Shown: positions 1 through 8,279, counted from the first letter of the stretch. The stretch: 64,000 bases of DNA from Sulfidibacter corallicola (GCF_017498545.1 NZ_CP071793.1:8550256-8614255), one strand, 5' to 3'. Notes: generated by a model from the letters alone, not told the origin. Numbers and translations: made by a program.

Positions 1-174
1 CAATACGGCTGGCTGGCGCGCCTGGCCCTGGAGTACCGCATCAGTCAGGACTGGCAGATTTCGGCGGGGTACGCCGCCTACGGCGAGCCGGAGGGTTCGC
101 GATTGGGATTGTTCCTGGGATTCGATCGCCACGACCGCATCACGCTCGGACTGCGACGCGATTTCGGGTTTTAG
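1..174 (+). CDS. C-terminal end of an outer-membrane beta-barrel-like protein (partial)
   Basis: The frame is open from the first base and closes with TAG at 172-174, giving 57 residues; the start lies outside the window. The residues alternate between polar and hydrophobic in short strands (for example LEYRISQDWQISAGY, then LGLFLGF, then ITLGLRRDFGF), and the last residue is Phe. Alternating strands ending in an aromatic residue are the usual C-terminal signature of outer-membrane barrels recognised by the BAM machinery. The barrel family and substrate cannot be told from this fragment. A periplasmic or surface beta-sheet protein would be an alternative reading. Confidence 0.6.
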   Translation, partial: QYGWLARLALEYRISQDWQISAGYAAYGEPEGSRLGLFLGFDRHDRITLGLRRDFGF

Positions 175-237
175 TTTTTCGTCTCGATCCGAATGTGGCT
201 GCCGATTCTGGGAGGGCGTTGCTTCGAAGGTGCAGGG

Positions 238-415
238 ATGTTTGTGTGTAAGTTCTTTTTTACCACAGAGTCGCCGCCCAGGCCGGGGGCCGGATTGCCG
301 GACCACCGGGTTTCAGGTGGGTAACTAATCGAAGCGAATCGCATAGGTGTGCCCGCATCTACGAAAGGGGCGTCGTGCCCGGTAGGTGCGCCGGCCCGGC
401 GCACATTTTGAAGCC
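238..415 (+). repeat. Intergenic repeat family A, copy 1
   Basis: This stretch runs from a T-rich lead (TTTGTGTGTAAGTTCTTTTTT) through CGCCCAGGCCGGGGGCC, then GTTTCAGGTGGGTAACTAAT, CGAAGCGAATCG and finally a GGGGCGTCGT block. The same blocks occur in the same order at 17609-17760, in the spacer upstream of the metal-transporter gene. Copy 1 carries extra bases between GGGGGCC and GGGTTTCAGG that copy 2 lacks. No open frame is conserved between the two, so it is unlikely to be coding. Confidence 0.7.
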
Positions 416-744
416 GACTTAGGATCGCGCCGACCCTCGAAAATATGTTGGAACTTCTCGCCTGGATTACTTCGACTAGTTCATCCGGCGGATGAACCTA
501 CCTGGCACGACGAATCTCTCGGCATTCGGGCGCTCCAAACGCAGCTTGTTCCAACAGATATTTTTAACGTTACCTTCCTGCTTTACAGAGTTTGTCACAT
601 AAGAGTTCACAGAGATCGCGGAGGTAGGTGCAAAGTGCCGGAGGAGACTCTGGCTGCCATTTTTTTGGAAAAAATGATTGAGATAGGCTCTTGGAAGGTC
701 ACAGAGATAATGGCGTAGGGAAATGATTAATTTTTACTCACTTG

Positions 745-830
745 AAACCCGGTGGCCGGTGTGCCGGACCATCGGCAATCCGGCTGCCGGCCTGGGCGGT
801 GACTCCGTAGTCAAAAAATACTTCGCCTCC
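745..830 (-). repeat. Intergenic repeat family A, inverted partial copy
   Basis: Read on the minus strand, this segment gives TTTTTTGACTACGGAGTC, CGCCCAGGCCGG, CAGCCGGATTGCCG and CCACCGGGTTTCA, which matches the left half of copy 1 (about 255-325). The two copies therefore face each other about 420 bases apart, as in a terminal-inverted-repeat or REP-like arrangement. The match is imperfect. Confidence 0.6.
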
Positions 831-1124
831 AGATCCGTGCAAGCCGGGGTTCGACTCTCCATAACCCAAATCCAATGAAACTATAGAGCACCGCACCTCC
901 GCCGCATCCACACGATGTGCCCGCAATGTTCCCAAATACGGCTAACCCCAGATCTCAGTGAACTCCGCGAACTCGGTGGTAAAAAATTGCGATTAACCCT
1001 TAACCCAATCGAAATCTACCTTTTGGACCGGCCCCTCCGCCAACTCGTGATAACGTTCTGCGAGATCGTGCACCTTATCTGAATCATGCCCTTTAGGCAC
1101 ATCACGAAAGGACGAGGTTTCCCC

Positions 1125-1736
1125 ATGTACCAACTCTACGATTACGTGACTTCCGGAAACGGATACAAAGTGGCCCTGCTGCTGCATCAGTGTCACAAAC
1201 CGTTCCGCTACATCGAAACGGACATCTTGGCCGGTGCCTCCCGCACCCCGGAATTCCTCGAACTCAATCCGAACGGCAAGATCCCCGTGCTGGTCACCCC
1301 CGAGGGGCACGTGCTCAGCGAGTCCAATGCGATTTTGCTGTACTTGGCCGAAGGGACCCCGTTGCTTCCCGACGATCCGTTGTTGCGGTTCGAGGTCCAT
1401 CGCTGGCTGTTTTGGGAGCAATACAGTCACGAGCCGTTCATCGCGACCTCGCGCTTCTGGTTGCACCTGCCCAATGCCGAAGAATTCGCCGACAAGCTGG
1501 CGGCTCGGCGGCCAGGAGGCTTGAAGGCGTTGGAACTGATGGAACGCCATCTCGATGGGCGAACGTTCCTCGTCGGCGACCGCTACACCGTGGCCGATAT
1601 TTCGCTGTACGCCTACACCCACAAAGCCCACGAGGCGAATTTCTCGCTGGAGAACTATCCCGCCATTCGCGCCTGGCTGGATCGCGTGGCGGCCCAACCC
1701 GATCACCTCACCATCGAAAACAAAATGAACGCCTGA
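1125..1736 (+). CDS. Glutathione S-transferase family protein
   Basis: Predicted cytosolic enzyme of 203 residues, the usual GST length. The N-terminal thioredoxin-like domain starts MYQLYDYVTSGNGYKVAL. It has the LNPNGKIPVLV stretch with the cis-Pro that binds glutathione, and the SESNAILLYLAEG helix with the conserved Glu-Ser pair that contacts the gamma-glutamyl group. The C-terminal all-helical domain includes YTVADISLYAY, the GST N-capping box region. The ATG at 1125 is preferred over the in-frame ATG at 1086 because AAAGGACGAGG lies just upstream and the domain begins there. GSTs conjugate or reduce electrophiles with glutathione; the substrate here is unknown. It stands alone, convergent with the LysR gene that follows, in an island of small-molecule and redox genes. 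Confidence 0.9.
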   Translation: MYQLYDYVTSGNGYKVALLLHQCHKPFRYIETDILAGASRTPEFLELNPNGKIPVLVTPEGHVLSESNAILLYLAEGTPLLPDDPLLRFEVHRWLFWEQYSHEPFIATSRFWLHLPNAEEFADKLAARRPGGLKALELMERHLDGRTFLVGDRYTVADISLYAYTHKAHEANFSLENYPAIRAWLDRVAAQPDHLTIENKMNA

Positions 1737-1746
1737 ACCATGCACG

Positions 1747-1793
1747 AGATCACGGATCCCGGATTTGGGTGATCCCTGCCGGTACCGTGATCT
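1747..1793 (+). terminator. Possible hairpin after the GST gene
   Basis: AGATCACGG at 1747-1755 is the exact inverse of CCGTGATCT at 1785-1793, 11 bases after the GST stop codon, with smaller GATCCC/GGGTGATC pairings inside. There is no T-run after it, so it may stabilise RNA rather than terminate transcription. Confidence 0.3.
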
Positions 1794-1862
1794 TCGGGCT
1801 CTTCCAAGCAATCACCGCTACAGGAACGGAGGCCGAGCCTGGCTGGCCGAGAATGACTTCCA

Positions 1863-1897
1863 ATCCGTGTCAATTCGCGTGATTCGTGGACAAAATT
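1863..1897. repeat. Repeat family B (GTGTGATTCGTGGAC type)
   Basis: This stretch reads ATCCGTGTCAATTCGCGTG followed by ATTCGTGGACAAAATT. Near-identical phrases occur, in either orientation, at 26871-26907, 26963-26992, 27293-27325, 27441-27473 and 27728-27762. It sits in the spacer between two convergent genes. Confidence 0.55.
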
Positions 1898-1988
1898 GTT
1901 TTTTTGATCTCGAGACCATGCCAGGGTATGCGCGCAATATCCATGTCGGCATAGCATTCACTGTATTCGCCGCTCGGAAACCACGGTC

Positions 1989-2897
1989 TCACCAGGTGTC
2001 CCACCAGGGTTTGTCACCGCCGAAAAACTCGACCGCGAAATCCAGAAACACCCGCACTTTCGCTGGCATGAACCGACGTTCGGGGATCACCGCGTAGATC
2101 TCTTTGTGCGGCATGCGCAGGGCTTCGAAGCACGCCACCAATCGCCCTTCCCGCAAATCCGGACCGGCGACGAAGGTCGGCAGCCTGCCGATGCCGATCC
2201 CGCGCACGAGCGCCTCACGCAAGGCTTCGCTGTTGTTGACCCGGTAGTTGCCCGACACCTGAATGGCGCGGGAATCGTGCGCGTCAAGGAAGGTCCAGGT
2301 ATCCACCTCGGTGGAAAAACTGAACAGGACACAATTGTGTTGGGTCAGCTCCTCGGGGGTTGCCGGTCGGCCGTGCCGCTCGAAATATTCGGGGGAGGCG
2401 CATACCACGCTGTGGCCGGGCGCCAGCTTGCGCACGATCGCGCTGGAAGTGGGTAGATTCCCCGATCGAATGCCCACGTCGAAGCCGCCCTCCAGAAGGT
2501 TCACCATGCGGTCTTCCATCTCCATGTCGACCTCGAGTTCGGGATAACGCTTCAGGAACTCGGGAATCAGGGGCGCCACGTGGAGGCGTCCGAACGACAT
2601 CGGGGTATGTACGCGCAGCCGCCCGCGCGGCTCGCCCTGCAACCAACTGACCGCGTCCTCCGCGTCCCGAACCGCCGCGCGCGCTTTGACCGCATGCTCG
2701 TAGTAGTGCGCACCGGCCTCCGTGAGGCGGATCTTGCGCGTCGTTCGGTGCAGGAGCTGGACGCCGAGCCGCTGTTCCAGGGCCTGGACTCGTTTGCTGA
2801 CCGCCGATCGCGTCAAACCCAGCTCGCGCGCCGCTCCTGCGAAGCCACCCTGTTCCACTACCGCCACGAATACCGGAATCACACCATACGCTTCCAT
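1989..2897 (-). CDS. LysR-family transcriptional regulator
   Basis: A 302-residue DNA-binding regulator of normal LysR length. The N-terminal winged helix-turn-helix is clear (FVAVVEQGGFAGAARELGL, then TRSAVSKRVQALEQRLGVQL and LLHRTTRKIRLTEAG). The linker helix and the periplasmic-binding-like effector domain follow, with GLRVH-type and GIGIGRLP stretches. The start is placed at MEAYGVIPVF (2897) rather than 14 codons upstream because the helix-turn-helix then has its usual distance from the N terminus. It is transcribed divergently from the VOC/NTF2-like pair at 3046-3883 and most likely controls that operon and itself. The effector is unknown. The subfamily resembles the DsdA/CrgA-like regulators common beside oxidoreductase and glyoxalase genes. 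Confidence 0.92.
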   Translation of the reverse strand: MEAYGVIPVFVAVVEQGGFAGAARELGLTRSAVSKRVQALEQRLGVQLLHRTTRKIRLTEAGAHYYEHAVKARAAVRDAEDAVSWLQGEPRGRLRVHTPMSFGRLHVAPLIPEFLKRYPELEVDMEMEDRMVNLLEGGFDVGIRSGNLPTSSAIVRKLAPGHSVVCASPEYFERHGRPATPEELTQHNCVLFSFSTEVDTWTFLDAHDSRAIQVSGNYRVNNSEALREALVRGIGIGRLPTFVAGPDLREGRLVACFEALRMPHKEIYAVIPERRFMPAKVRVFLDFAVEFFGGDKPWWDTW

Positions 2898-2931
2898 AAC
2901 GCCTCGATTGTAGAGAATTTTGCGACAATAT

Positions 2932-2967
2932 GTTTCCAAATTACCAGATTATCGATGTTCAGGAAAC
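2932..2967. promoter_or_regulatory. Candidate LysR operator region
   Basis: The 148-base gap between the divergent LysR and VOC genes is AT-rich in its middle. It contains GTTTCC at 2932-2937 and its inverse GGAAAC at 2962-2967. LysR proteins commonly bind dyads in such gaps, but this pair is short and could be chance. Confidence 0.3.
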
Positions 2968-3045
2968 GGCGTAGGCTTGTTCCCTAGACGGCTTCCAAGG
3001 AGCCAGACTCGATCGAACCACGCTTTGGTACAGGAGGAGCACACC

Positions 3046-3513
3046 ATGATCAGGTTTGAACACGCCAATCTGCTCGTCAAGGACATCGACGAGACCCTCG
3101 ACTTCATTTTGACCGCATTTCCCGAATGGCGCGTGCGGCGGCGTGGGCGCATGAACTGGCGCGGGACGCCCCGTCGCTGGTTACACGTGGGCGACGACCA
3201 CACCTATATCACCCTCAACGATCCTTCAGAGGGCGAGAATCGCGATCTGTCCGGGCACCAGCCAGGCCTGGCCCACCTGGGCTTCGTGGTCGACGATCTG
3301 GACGCGGTGGTGGCCAGGCTGGAACGCAAGGGCTTTCCCATCGACATCGTGGGCGAGGCGCATCCCTTTCGCAGGAGTGTCTATTTCCTGGAACCGGCCG
3401 GCCACCAATTCGAATTCGTGGAGTACCTGAGCGAAGATCCCGCGGAACGCAACCGCTACGACGTCAATCCCACCATCACCCTGGAGCCGGCCGAAGGTGG
3501 GACCCATGGATAG
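3046..3513 (+). CDS. VOC (glyoxalase/bleomycin-resistance) family protein
   Basis: A 155-residue cytosolic protein with the paired beta-alpha-beta-beta-beta fold of the vicinal oxygen chelate superfamily. Visible motifs are FEHANLLVKDIDETLDF at the N terminus, LAHLGFVVDDLDAVVARL opening the second module, and YFLEPAGHQFEFVEYL at the end, whose Glu is the usual metal ligand. The candidate metal ligands are His4 and the second-module His and Glu. AGGAGG at 3032-3037 fixes the ATG at 3046. The family includes glyoxalase I, dioxygenases and antibiotic-binding proteins; the reaction here cannot be assigned. It is the first gene of a two-gene operon divergent from a LysR regulator. Confidence 0.88.
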   Translation: MIRFEHANLLVKDIDETLDFILTAFPEWRVRRRGRMNWRGTPRRWLHVGDDHTYITLNDPSEGENRDLSGHQPGLAHLGFVVDDLDAVVARLERKGFPIDIVGEAHPFRRSVYFLEPAGHQFEFVEYLSEDPAERNRYDVNPTITLEPAEGGTHG

Positions 3514-3529
3514 GCGAGAGGAGAAGTCC

Positions 3530-3883
3530 ATGAATCACACCACTTTCATCGAAAAGCTCTATCTCCGTGTGGACAACCGCGATCTCGACGGCCTGGCCAC
3601 CTTCCTCGCCGAGGGAGTGCGCTTCCGTTTCGCCAATCATCCGCCCGTCGTCGGTAAACAGGCGGTTCTGGAGGCCAATCGCGCCTTTTTCGACTCGATT
3701 GCGGCCATGAACCACATTGTCGAACACGTGTTCACCGACGGCGATTGGGTGATCTGCGATGGCCGGGTCCAATACGTTCGGCTCGACGGCACGACCACTA
3801 CCGCGACCTTCGCCACCGTGCTCAGATTGGACGCCGATCGCATCGTCGAGTACCTGATCTACGCGGACCTATCGGCTCTTTGA
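3530..3883 (+). CDS. NTF2-like (SnoaL/ketosteroid-isomerase-type) protein
   Basis: A 117-residue protein with the NTF2-like cone fold pattern: helix FIEKLYLRVDNRDLDGLATFL, then the strand pair GVRFRF, and a C-terminal beta-sheet ending in VLRLDADRIVEYLIYADLS. This matches the SnoaL-like branch, which holds isomerases, cyclases and binding proteins. GAGGAGAAG at 3518-3526 supports the ATG at 3530, so the gene starts 16 bases after the VOC stop and is almost certainly cotranscribed. The pair probably acts on the same small molecule under control of the upstream LysR protein. The substrate is unknown. Confidence 0.82.
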   Translation: MNHTTFIEKLYLRVDNRDLDGLATFLAEGVRFRFANHPPVVGKQAVLEANRAFFDSIAAMNHIVEHVFTDGDWVICDGRVQYVRLDGTTTTATFATVLRLDADRIVEYLIYADLSAL

Positions 3884-3952
3884 AATTGGATGCCCCTTCG
3901 GGAAGTCGACCGTCCGCGACTCCCTGGATCCGGTCGCTGAAGGGGTGTCCTC

Positions 3953-4855
3953 TCAGGTCTCGCAGGCCTTTTCGGGGTGCAGTTTGCGGACGATCAGGTC
4001 CAGGAAGGTACGCACTTTGGGAACCGCACCCCGCTGTCCCGTGAAAAGCGCGTGAAACACGACGGGTGGCAGGTGCCACTCGGGGAGGACTCGCACCAAA
4101 TGCCCCCGCTCTTCCATCTCGGTACACATATACCCGGGTAAAAAACCAATACCGGCGCCGTCCAAGAGCAATTGCCGCATGGCGGTAAAGTCATTGACGA
4201 AGGCGCGAGGTTGCAGCGGCACCGTCTCCGTTCCAGCGGGTCCTTCCAGGGTCCAGCTCGCCGAAAAGCCACTGTCGCTCATGCACAGGACCTGGAAGCG
4301 GGCCAGGTCGGCTGGGACCTCCGGCACCCCAAGCTCGCCCATGATCCCGGGGGCGGCCCAGAGATACAGGTTCGTTTCACCCAGATACTTGGCTGTGAGG
4401 TTGGAATCGGGCAGGGAGCCCACCCGAATCACCACGTCGAACCCTTCTTCGATCAGGTCGACCCGGCGATTGGTCAGGTTCAGGTCGACCTTGACTTCTG
4501 GGTAGGCTTCCAGGTACTCGGTCAGGAGCGGGCTGATCAAGTGAATCCCCGTCGTGACCGAAGCACTGACGCGCAGCAACCCCATCGGGGTGCCCCGATG
4601 CATGCTAACCGATTGCTCGGCCTGATCGGCCTCCTCCATGATCCTTCTACAATGCTCGTAATAGATGCGGCCGAGTTCGGTCAGCCGCATGCGGCGCGTG
4701 GTTCGTTCCAGCAGCCGCGCATCCAGCGAGACTTCCAAACGTGCGACGCGCCGGCTGATGTTGGACGTCGGCAATTGTAACAACCGTCCAGCCGCGGAGA
4801 ACCCACCGGCCTCGACCACTTTGGCGAACACAATCATGTCGTTGAGATCCCGCAT
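3953..4855 (-). CDS. LysR-family transcriptional regulator
   Basis: A 300-residue LysR regulator with an N-terminal helix-turn-helix (FAKVVEAGGFSAAGRLLQL, then TSNISRRVARLEVSLDARLL and ERTTRRMRLTELG) and a type 2 periplasmic-binding effector domain (for example EEGFDVVIRVGSL and GAGIGFLPGYM). ATG at 4855 is preceded by GCCGGAGG on the minus strand, 6 to 7 bases away, which decides against the longer frame starting at 4885. It is divergent from the YcaC-like/pirin operon. It shares architecture with the LysR gene at 1989 but is clearly a different protein. Its likely role is redox- or small-molecule-responsive control of the divergent pair. Confidence 0.92.
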   Translation of the reverse strand: MRDLNDMIVFAKVVEAGGFSAAGRLLQLPTSNISRRVARLEVSLDARLLERTTRRMRLTELGRIYYEHCRRIMEEADQAEQSVSMHRGTPMGLLRVSASVTTGIHLISPLLTEYLEAYPEVKVDLNLTNRRVDLIEEGFDVVIRVGSLPDSNLTAKYLGETNLYLWAAPGIMGELGVPEVPADLARFQVLCMSDSGFSASWTLEGPAGTETVPLQPRAFVNDFTAMRQLLLDGAGIGFLPGYMCTEMEERGHLVRVLPEWHLPPVVFHALFTGQRGAVPKVRTFLDLIVRKLHPEKACET

Positions 4856-4904
4856 CGGAAAACCTCCGGCTTGTTTCACATCCAATATGGCGCTCGATCG
4901 AAGA

Positions 4905-4917
4905 ATGATTATTTCAT
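4905..4917. promoter_or_regulatory. Candidate LysR-type operator (ATGA-N5-TCAT)
   Basis: In the 155-base gap between the divergent LysR gene and the hydrolase operon, ATGA at 4905-4908 and TCAT at 4914-4917 form a dyad around TTATT, which fits the T-N11-A rule of LysR-box sites. The surrounding 4890-4925 stretch is AT-rich, as expected for overlapping divergent promoters. Confidence 0.4.
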
Positions 4918-5010
4918 ATATAGAAAGATCTTTTGCTTTTTCGAGGGCTACTGCTCCCCGGTGGAAAGATTTATCTTGGTAGGCGACGAACGAAAAACAC
5001 GGAGGAAACC

Positions 5011-5646
5011 ATGACCGGTTCCAATCGCTTTGCCGAACGCCTCACCTCAGAAAACGCCGTTTTCGCATCCATCGACCATCAGACCGGACTCCTGGTCGGT
5101 TGTCGTGATATCGATCCAACCGTCCTGAAGAGCAACATTTTGGGCCTTGCCCATCTCGCGCGGATCCTGGATTTACCGACCGTCGTCACGTCCAGCGTGG
5201 CCACCGGACCCAACGGACCGGTCATGCCGGAAATCAGCGATACCCTACCCGATGCGCGATTCATCGGTCGCGACGGCGAGATCAACGCGTGGGATTCCCC
5301 GGAATTCAAGCGTGCGATCGAGGAGACCGGTCGCAAAAAGATCATCATGGCCGGCATTGTCACCGATGTGTGCCTGATGTTCCCGGCGATCTCCGCGGTC
5401 GCGGAAGGGTACGATGTCTATGCGGTCATCGATGCCTCCGGAACCTGGGACGCGGCCATTCGCGACGCTGCCGTTCACCGCATGAGTCAGGCTGGCGTCA
5501 AAGTCGCGACCTGGGCCTCGGTTCTGGCAGAAATCATGGGCGATTGGCGGTCTCCCAAGGGAAGGGAACTCGGGGAATTGATGAGTTCCCGTCTGACGTC
5601 CTATGGGTGGGTGGTCGATGGCTTCACCGCTCATGGCGCATCCTGA
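5011..5646 (+). CDS. Isochorismatase-like cysteine hydrolase, YcaC type
   Basis: A 211-residue protein of the isochorismatase-like hydrolase superfamily, close in length and motif order to YcaC (about 208 residues). Motifs are FASIDHQTGLLVG with the catalytic Asp22, INAWDSPEFKRAIE, and IIMAGIVTDVCLMFPA with the nucleophile Cys121. The cis-peptide turn before the Cys is kept. The superfamily uses an Asp-Lys-Cys triad; I could not place the Lys with confidence, and Arg87 lies near its expected position. GGAGG at 5001-5005 fixes the ATG. It is followed 52 bases later by a pirin gene and is divergent from a LysR gene. YcaC-type and pirin genes often travel together under LysR control. The natural substrate is not established. 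Confidence 0.88.
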   Translation: MTGSNRFAERLTSENAVFASIDHQTGLLVGCRDIDPTVLKSNILGLAHLARILDLPTVVTSSVATGPNGPVMPEISDTLPDARFIGRDGEINAWDSPEFKRAIEETGRKKIIMAGIVTDVCLMFPAISAVAEGYDVYAVIDASGTWDAAIRDAAVHRMSQAGVKVATWASVLAEIMGDWRSPKGRELGELMSSRLTSYGWVVDGFTAHGAS

Positions 5647-5698
5647 AACTGTGAAAAGGGCTCATTGTGCGACGAGAACGAGGAAAGGAGGAAAGGTT

Positions 5699-6373
5699 AT
5701 GAAGGTACTCGAACGCGACCGTTTGCCGCTCGGTGGTTTCGGAGGGCTGACCGAACATCGATTGGTCATGGATCCCAGGGTGTTCGGCCCCGGCAAAACG
5801 CCACAATCGTGGGCCGGCCTAGGCCATTTCGTGTACTTGGCCGATGCTCGCTTTCAACCCAAGGGTGAAACCGGGATGCACCCACATCGGGAGGTCGATG
5901 TCATCTCGGTCATGATCGAGGGGCGCCTTGCCCACGAGGGGACCCTGGAACACGGGCGTATGCTCGATCACCATGAGGTTCAGGTACAGCGAGCCGGCGG
6001 CGAGGGGTTCCTTCACAATGAAGTCAATCCGGACACCGAGGAAAACCGGATGCTTCAACTGTGGGTGGCACCGGAAACACTGGGCGAGCCGGCCGGTTAC
6101 AAAACCTATGCGGTCGAGAAGGGTGGCATCCGGCGTGTGTACGGTGGGCCCGCCGACCAAACCGAAACCTACCCGGCGCGAACGACGATCGACGTGGGTT
6201 TCCTTGCTGCAAACGAAGAGCATCGCGGGTCGGGTCCCTTTCTGATCTACCTTTTCCAGGGGCAGGCCCTGATCGACGGGGAGCCGGTTCCCGAGAATGT
6301 GCTGGTCCGCTCGGAAGACCTTAGATTGAAGGCGACCAGCGACCTTCGTTTCGTGCTCATTCAAGCCGCTTGA
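5699..6373 (+). CDS. Pirin family protein (bicupin)
   Basis: A 224-residue pirin-like protein with two cupin domains. The four metal ligands of human pirin (two His two residues apart, a third His 45 residues on, then Glu two residues after) are all present: His61 and His63 in GMHPHREVDV, His106 and Glu108 in FLHNEVNP. The C-terminal cupin is complete (FLIYLFQGQALIDGEPV). Pirins bind Fe or another divalent metal, and some act as quercetin 2,3-dioxygenases or redox sensors. AGGAAAGGAGG just upstream supports ATG at 5699. It is the second gene of the LysR-divergent operon. A fragment of a different pirin lies at 35226-35528. Confidence 0.9.
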   Translation: MKVLERDRLPLGGFGGLTEHRLVMDPRVFGPGKTPQSWAGLGHFVYLADARFQPKGETGMHPHREVDVISVMIEGRLAHEGTLEHGRMLDHHEVQVQRAGGEGFLHNEVNPDTEENRMLQLWVAPETLGEPAGYKTYAVEKGGIRRVYGGPADQTETYPARTTIDVGFLAANEEHRGSGPFLIYLFQGQALIDGEPVPENVLVRSEDLRLKATSDLRFVLIQAA

Positions 6374-6383
6374 GGTTCCAAGG

Positions 6384-6425
6384 CCGGAGGGCTGGCGGTG
6401 GCCATTTGGCCATCGCGACCTCCGG
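6384..6425. terminator. Hairpin between convergent genes
   Basis: CCGGAGG at 6384-6390 pairs with CCTCCGG at 6419-6425, and the loop contains a second perfect hairpin, TGGCCA-TT-TGGCCA (6399-6412). It lies between the pirin stop and the convergent gene ending at 6440, where a bidirectional terminator is expected. No T-run follows. Confidence 0.4.
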
Positions 6426-6439
6426 ATTTCCCGAGGCGC

Positions 6440-8077
6440 TCAAAGGTCGTTCTGGGGGAACCCCTTCGATTTGACGATCGTTTCCAGAATCGGCGGAAGG
6501 TCGGACAGGCGATCGGCTTTCGTTTCGAACAGGGGCACCAAAAAGTCCCGGCTGCTCCCGCCGGACACCGCCAAGGAACAGGAGAGGGTTTGGGGTCCCG
6601 CGACCTTGGTTTTCAGGCGCTCGTACCACACGTGGCCCATGGTCATGAGCGGCTTTTGTTGCTCGTGGATCTGTTTGTAGGCACTCATGGACGGCGAGAC
6701 CGTGAATTGCAATCGCGACCCGTAGGGGATCTCGCGTCCTTCCAGCATGGCCGTCAAAGCCTGGGGATGGTTGATGGTACTGCCGTCGACTAGGGTACCC
6801 AAATGAATGAAAGGGGGATGGTAGCGCTGGTTGCCTTCGACCCGGCGCAAGGTAGCGGTTCGGTTGTCGGACTTCAGGCTGGCCTGGAAACCGAACTGCA
6901 TGTCGAATCCCTGGCATTTGAGCACCAGGAAGTGCGCGATGTGGTGATCCGGCAAGCCATAGTCCACCACGGTTTTCCATTGGCGGCGAAGCAGCAGATC
7001 GACCATGTCGGTTTCCGCATGGGCTTGGCTCGCATGGAAGGGCGTCGACCCCGACGTGTCGCCGGGTCGTGAATGCGTAGCCAGGTGCATCTGCAGCGAA
7101 GGGCGGAAATGGGTCGTGACATAGTGGCCCGGATCGAAATCGACGCGCTGTTCCAAGGGGCTCGAGCCGCCACCGCTCTTGTAGGCATTGAAATAGTATT
7201 GCGACGCCCGCTGATCGGAAATGGGAACGAAAGTCTGGATCAAGCCTCGATAGGGTTCTTCGATGAGGTAGGTCACCATTCGTTGCGACAGCGCCGGATC
7301 GATGGCCGCGAGAAAGCCTTGGACCCGTTTCTGCTGCTGGCTGAAGTTGCGTTCGATCTTGTCCCACATGAGCCGTGAGAAACAGGCGCGCGGATCTTCA
7401 CCGCACCGCATCAGGCGGTCGTGGATGTCGGCCAGGGCCGCGCCGCCCTGCGTGTGCTGCATGTGTTTTTCGGTGAACAGGCGATGGCGCATTGCCTGGA
7501 AGAATTGGCGACGCACTTCCTGGGAAGGGAGCCGGCCCCGCTCGTCGCGAAACCATGGCCAGGCACTGGTGGCGGTCGCGTCGGCGAGTTGCCAGATCGG
7601 CGGCGCGCCCTTGCGGCGGCTCTGTTCGAGCAGGGTGCCGTAGGTGTCCGACAGGTGCTGGATGACCAGTTTTTCGAAGACCAACAGGTCCGGGCGTTCG
7701 CGGTGATCGATACGCAGCCAGCCGAGATCGTTGGGCTCGGACGAGGTTCGGTGATGGCTGATGCCGAAGAGCTCGGGGTGGCGGTGCAGGTCGGTGAGCG
7801 GCAGAATGGCGCTGTGGGCCATGTTGAGGATGCGGTTCATGCGCGTCATGGCTTCTCGGTTGCGCTCCGGACTCCGCCACCAACTGGGATCCTGGACGCG
7901 CCACTGCGCCACGTAGGCGCGCTCCTGCGAGGTGAGCACGGCGCTGGAACTGCGCTTTTCGAAATGCCGCCGGGGCGTGTCCGAAGAGGTGATGGCCGTG
8001 GGCACGTCCCTCGCGAACGAGGTCGTGGTCAGCAGCAGGCAGGCGAGTGATACATACAGAAAATGGCGTGGCATCAT
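6440..8077 (-). CDS. Secreted protein of unknown function
   Basis: A 545-residue protein with an N-terminal signal peptide (MMPRHFLYVSLACLLLTTTSFA, probable cleavage before RD), so periplasmic or exported. I do not recognise the family. The sequence is mixed alpha/beta with several Trp-rich patches early on (VAQWRVQDPSWWRSPERN), a long charged helical segment around residues 190-260, and a more beta-rich C-terminal third containing HHIAHFLVLKCQGFDMQFGF and SCSLAVSGGSSRDFLVPLF. There is no recognisable catalytic motif and no transmembrane helix after the signal. GAGG seven bases upstream supports the ATG at 8077 over the longer frame starting at 8218. It is a single gene, convergent with the pirin gene and separated by 202 bases from the diguanylate cyclase gene. 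Confidence 0.75.
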   Translation of the reverse strand: MMPRHFLYVSLACLLLTTTSFARDVPTAITSSDTPRRHFEKRSSSAVLTSQERAYVAQWRVQDPSWWRSPERNREAMTRMNRILNMAHSAILPLTDLHRHPELFGISHHRTSSEPNDLGWLRIDHRERPDLLVFEKLVIQHLSDTYGTLLEQSRRKGAPPIWQLADATATSAWPWFRDERGRLPSQEVRRQFFQAMRHRLFTEKHMQHTQGGAALADIHDRLMRCGEDPRACFSRLMWDKIERNFSQQQKRVQGFLAAIDPALSQRMVTYLIEEPYRGLIQTFVPISDQRASQYYFNAYKSGGGSSPLEQRVDFDPGHYVTTHFRPSLQMHLATHSRPGDTSGSTPFHASQAHAETDMVDLLLRRQWKTVVDYGLPDHHIAHFLVLKCQGFDMQFGFQASLKSDNRTATLRRVEGNQRYHPPFIHLGTLVDGSTINHPQALTAMLEGREIPYGSRLQFTVSPSMSAYKQIHEQQKPLMTMGHVWYERLKTKVAGPQTLSCSLAVSGGSSRDFLVPLFETKADRLSDLPPILETIVKSKGFPQNDL

Positions 8078-8279
8078 GGTCGTACCTCTATCGGAATCCA
8101 TGGCGTTCGCTTTTTTATATTCCGAGGGGATTGTGGTGACAAACCGAAAAAAATCAGATTCCGATGAACTGTACCCTGCCATACGTTTCGGACTTTTCGA
8201 TGCGGAAAAGGGACGCAAGTGACGACTTTCACTTCGCGGATTCCCATCGAAACGGGTGGCTGGCCGGCTTGATGAGCCT

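Larger units (their letters stand above)
175..1124. other. Gene-poor spacer with inverted repeat copies
   Basis: I see no convincing gene in these 950 bases; the open frames here have no ribosome binding site and poor composition. The spacer holds a repeat copy at about 238-415 and an inverted partial copy at about 745-830 (annotated separately). It also carries short phrases such as TTTACAGAGTTTGT near 586, which recur near 17811. It looks like decayed or repeat-derived DNA. Confidence 0.6.

Noticed and set aside
386..718. Open frame of 110 codons in the first spacer
   Set aside because: It crosses repeat family A, has no ribosome binding site and shows no protein-like composition.
993..1811. 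Long antisense frame across the GST gene
   Set aside because: It is the complement of a clear GST coding sequence; such shadows are common in GC-rich DNA.
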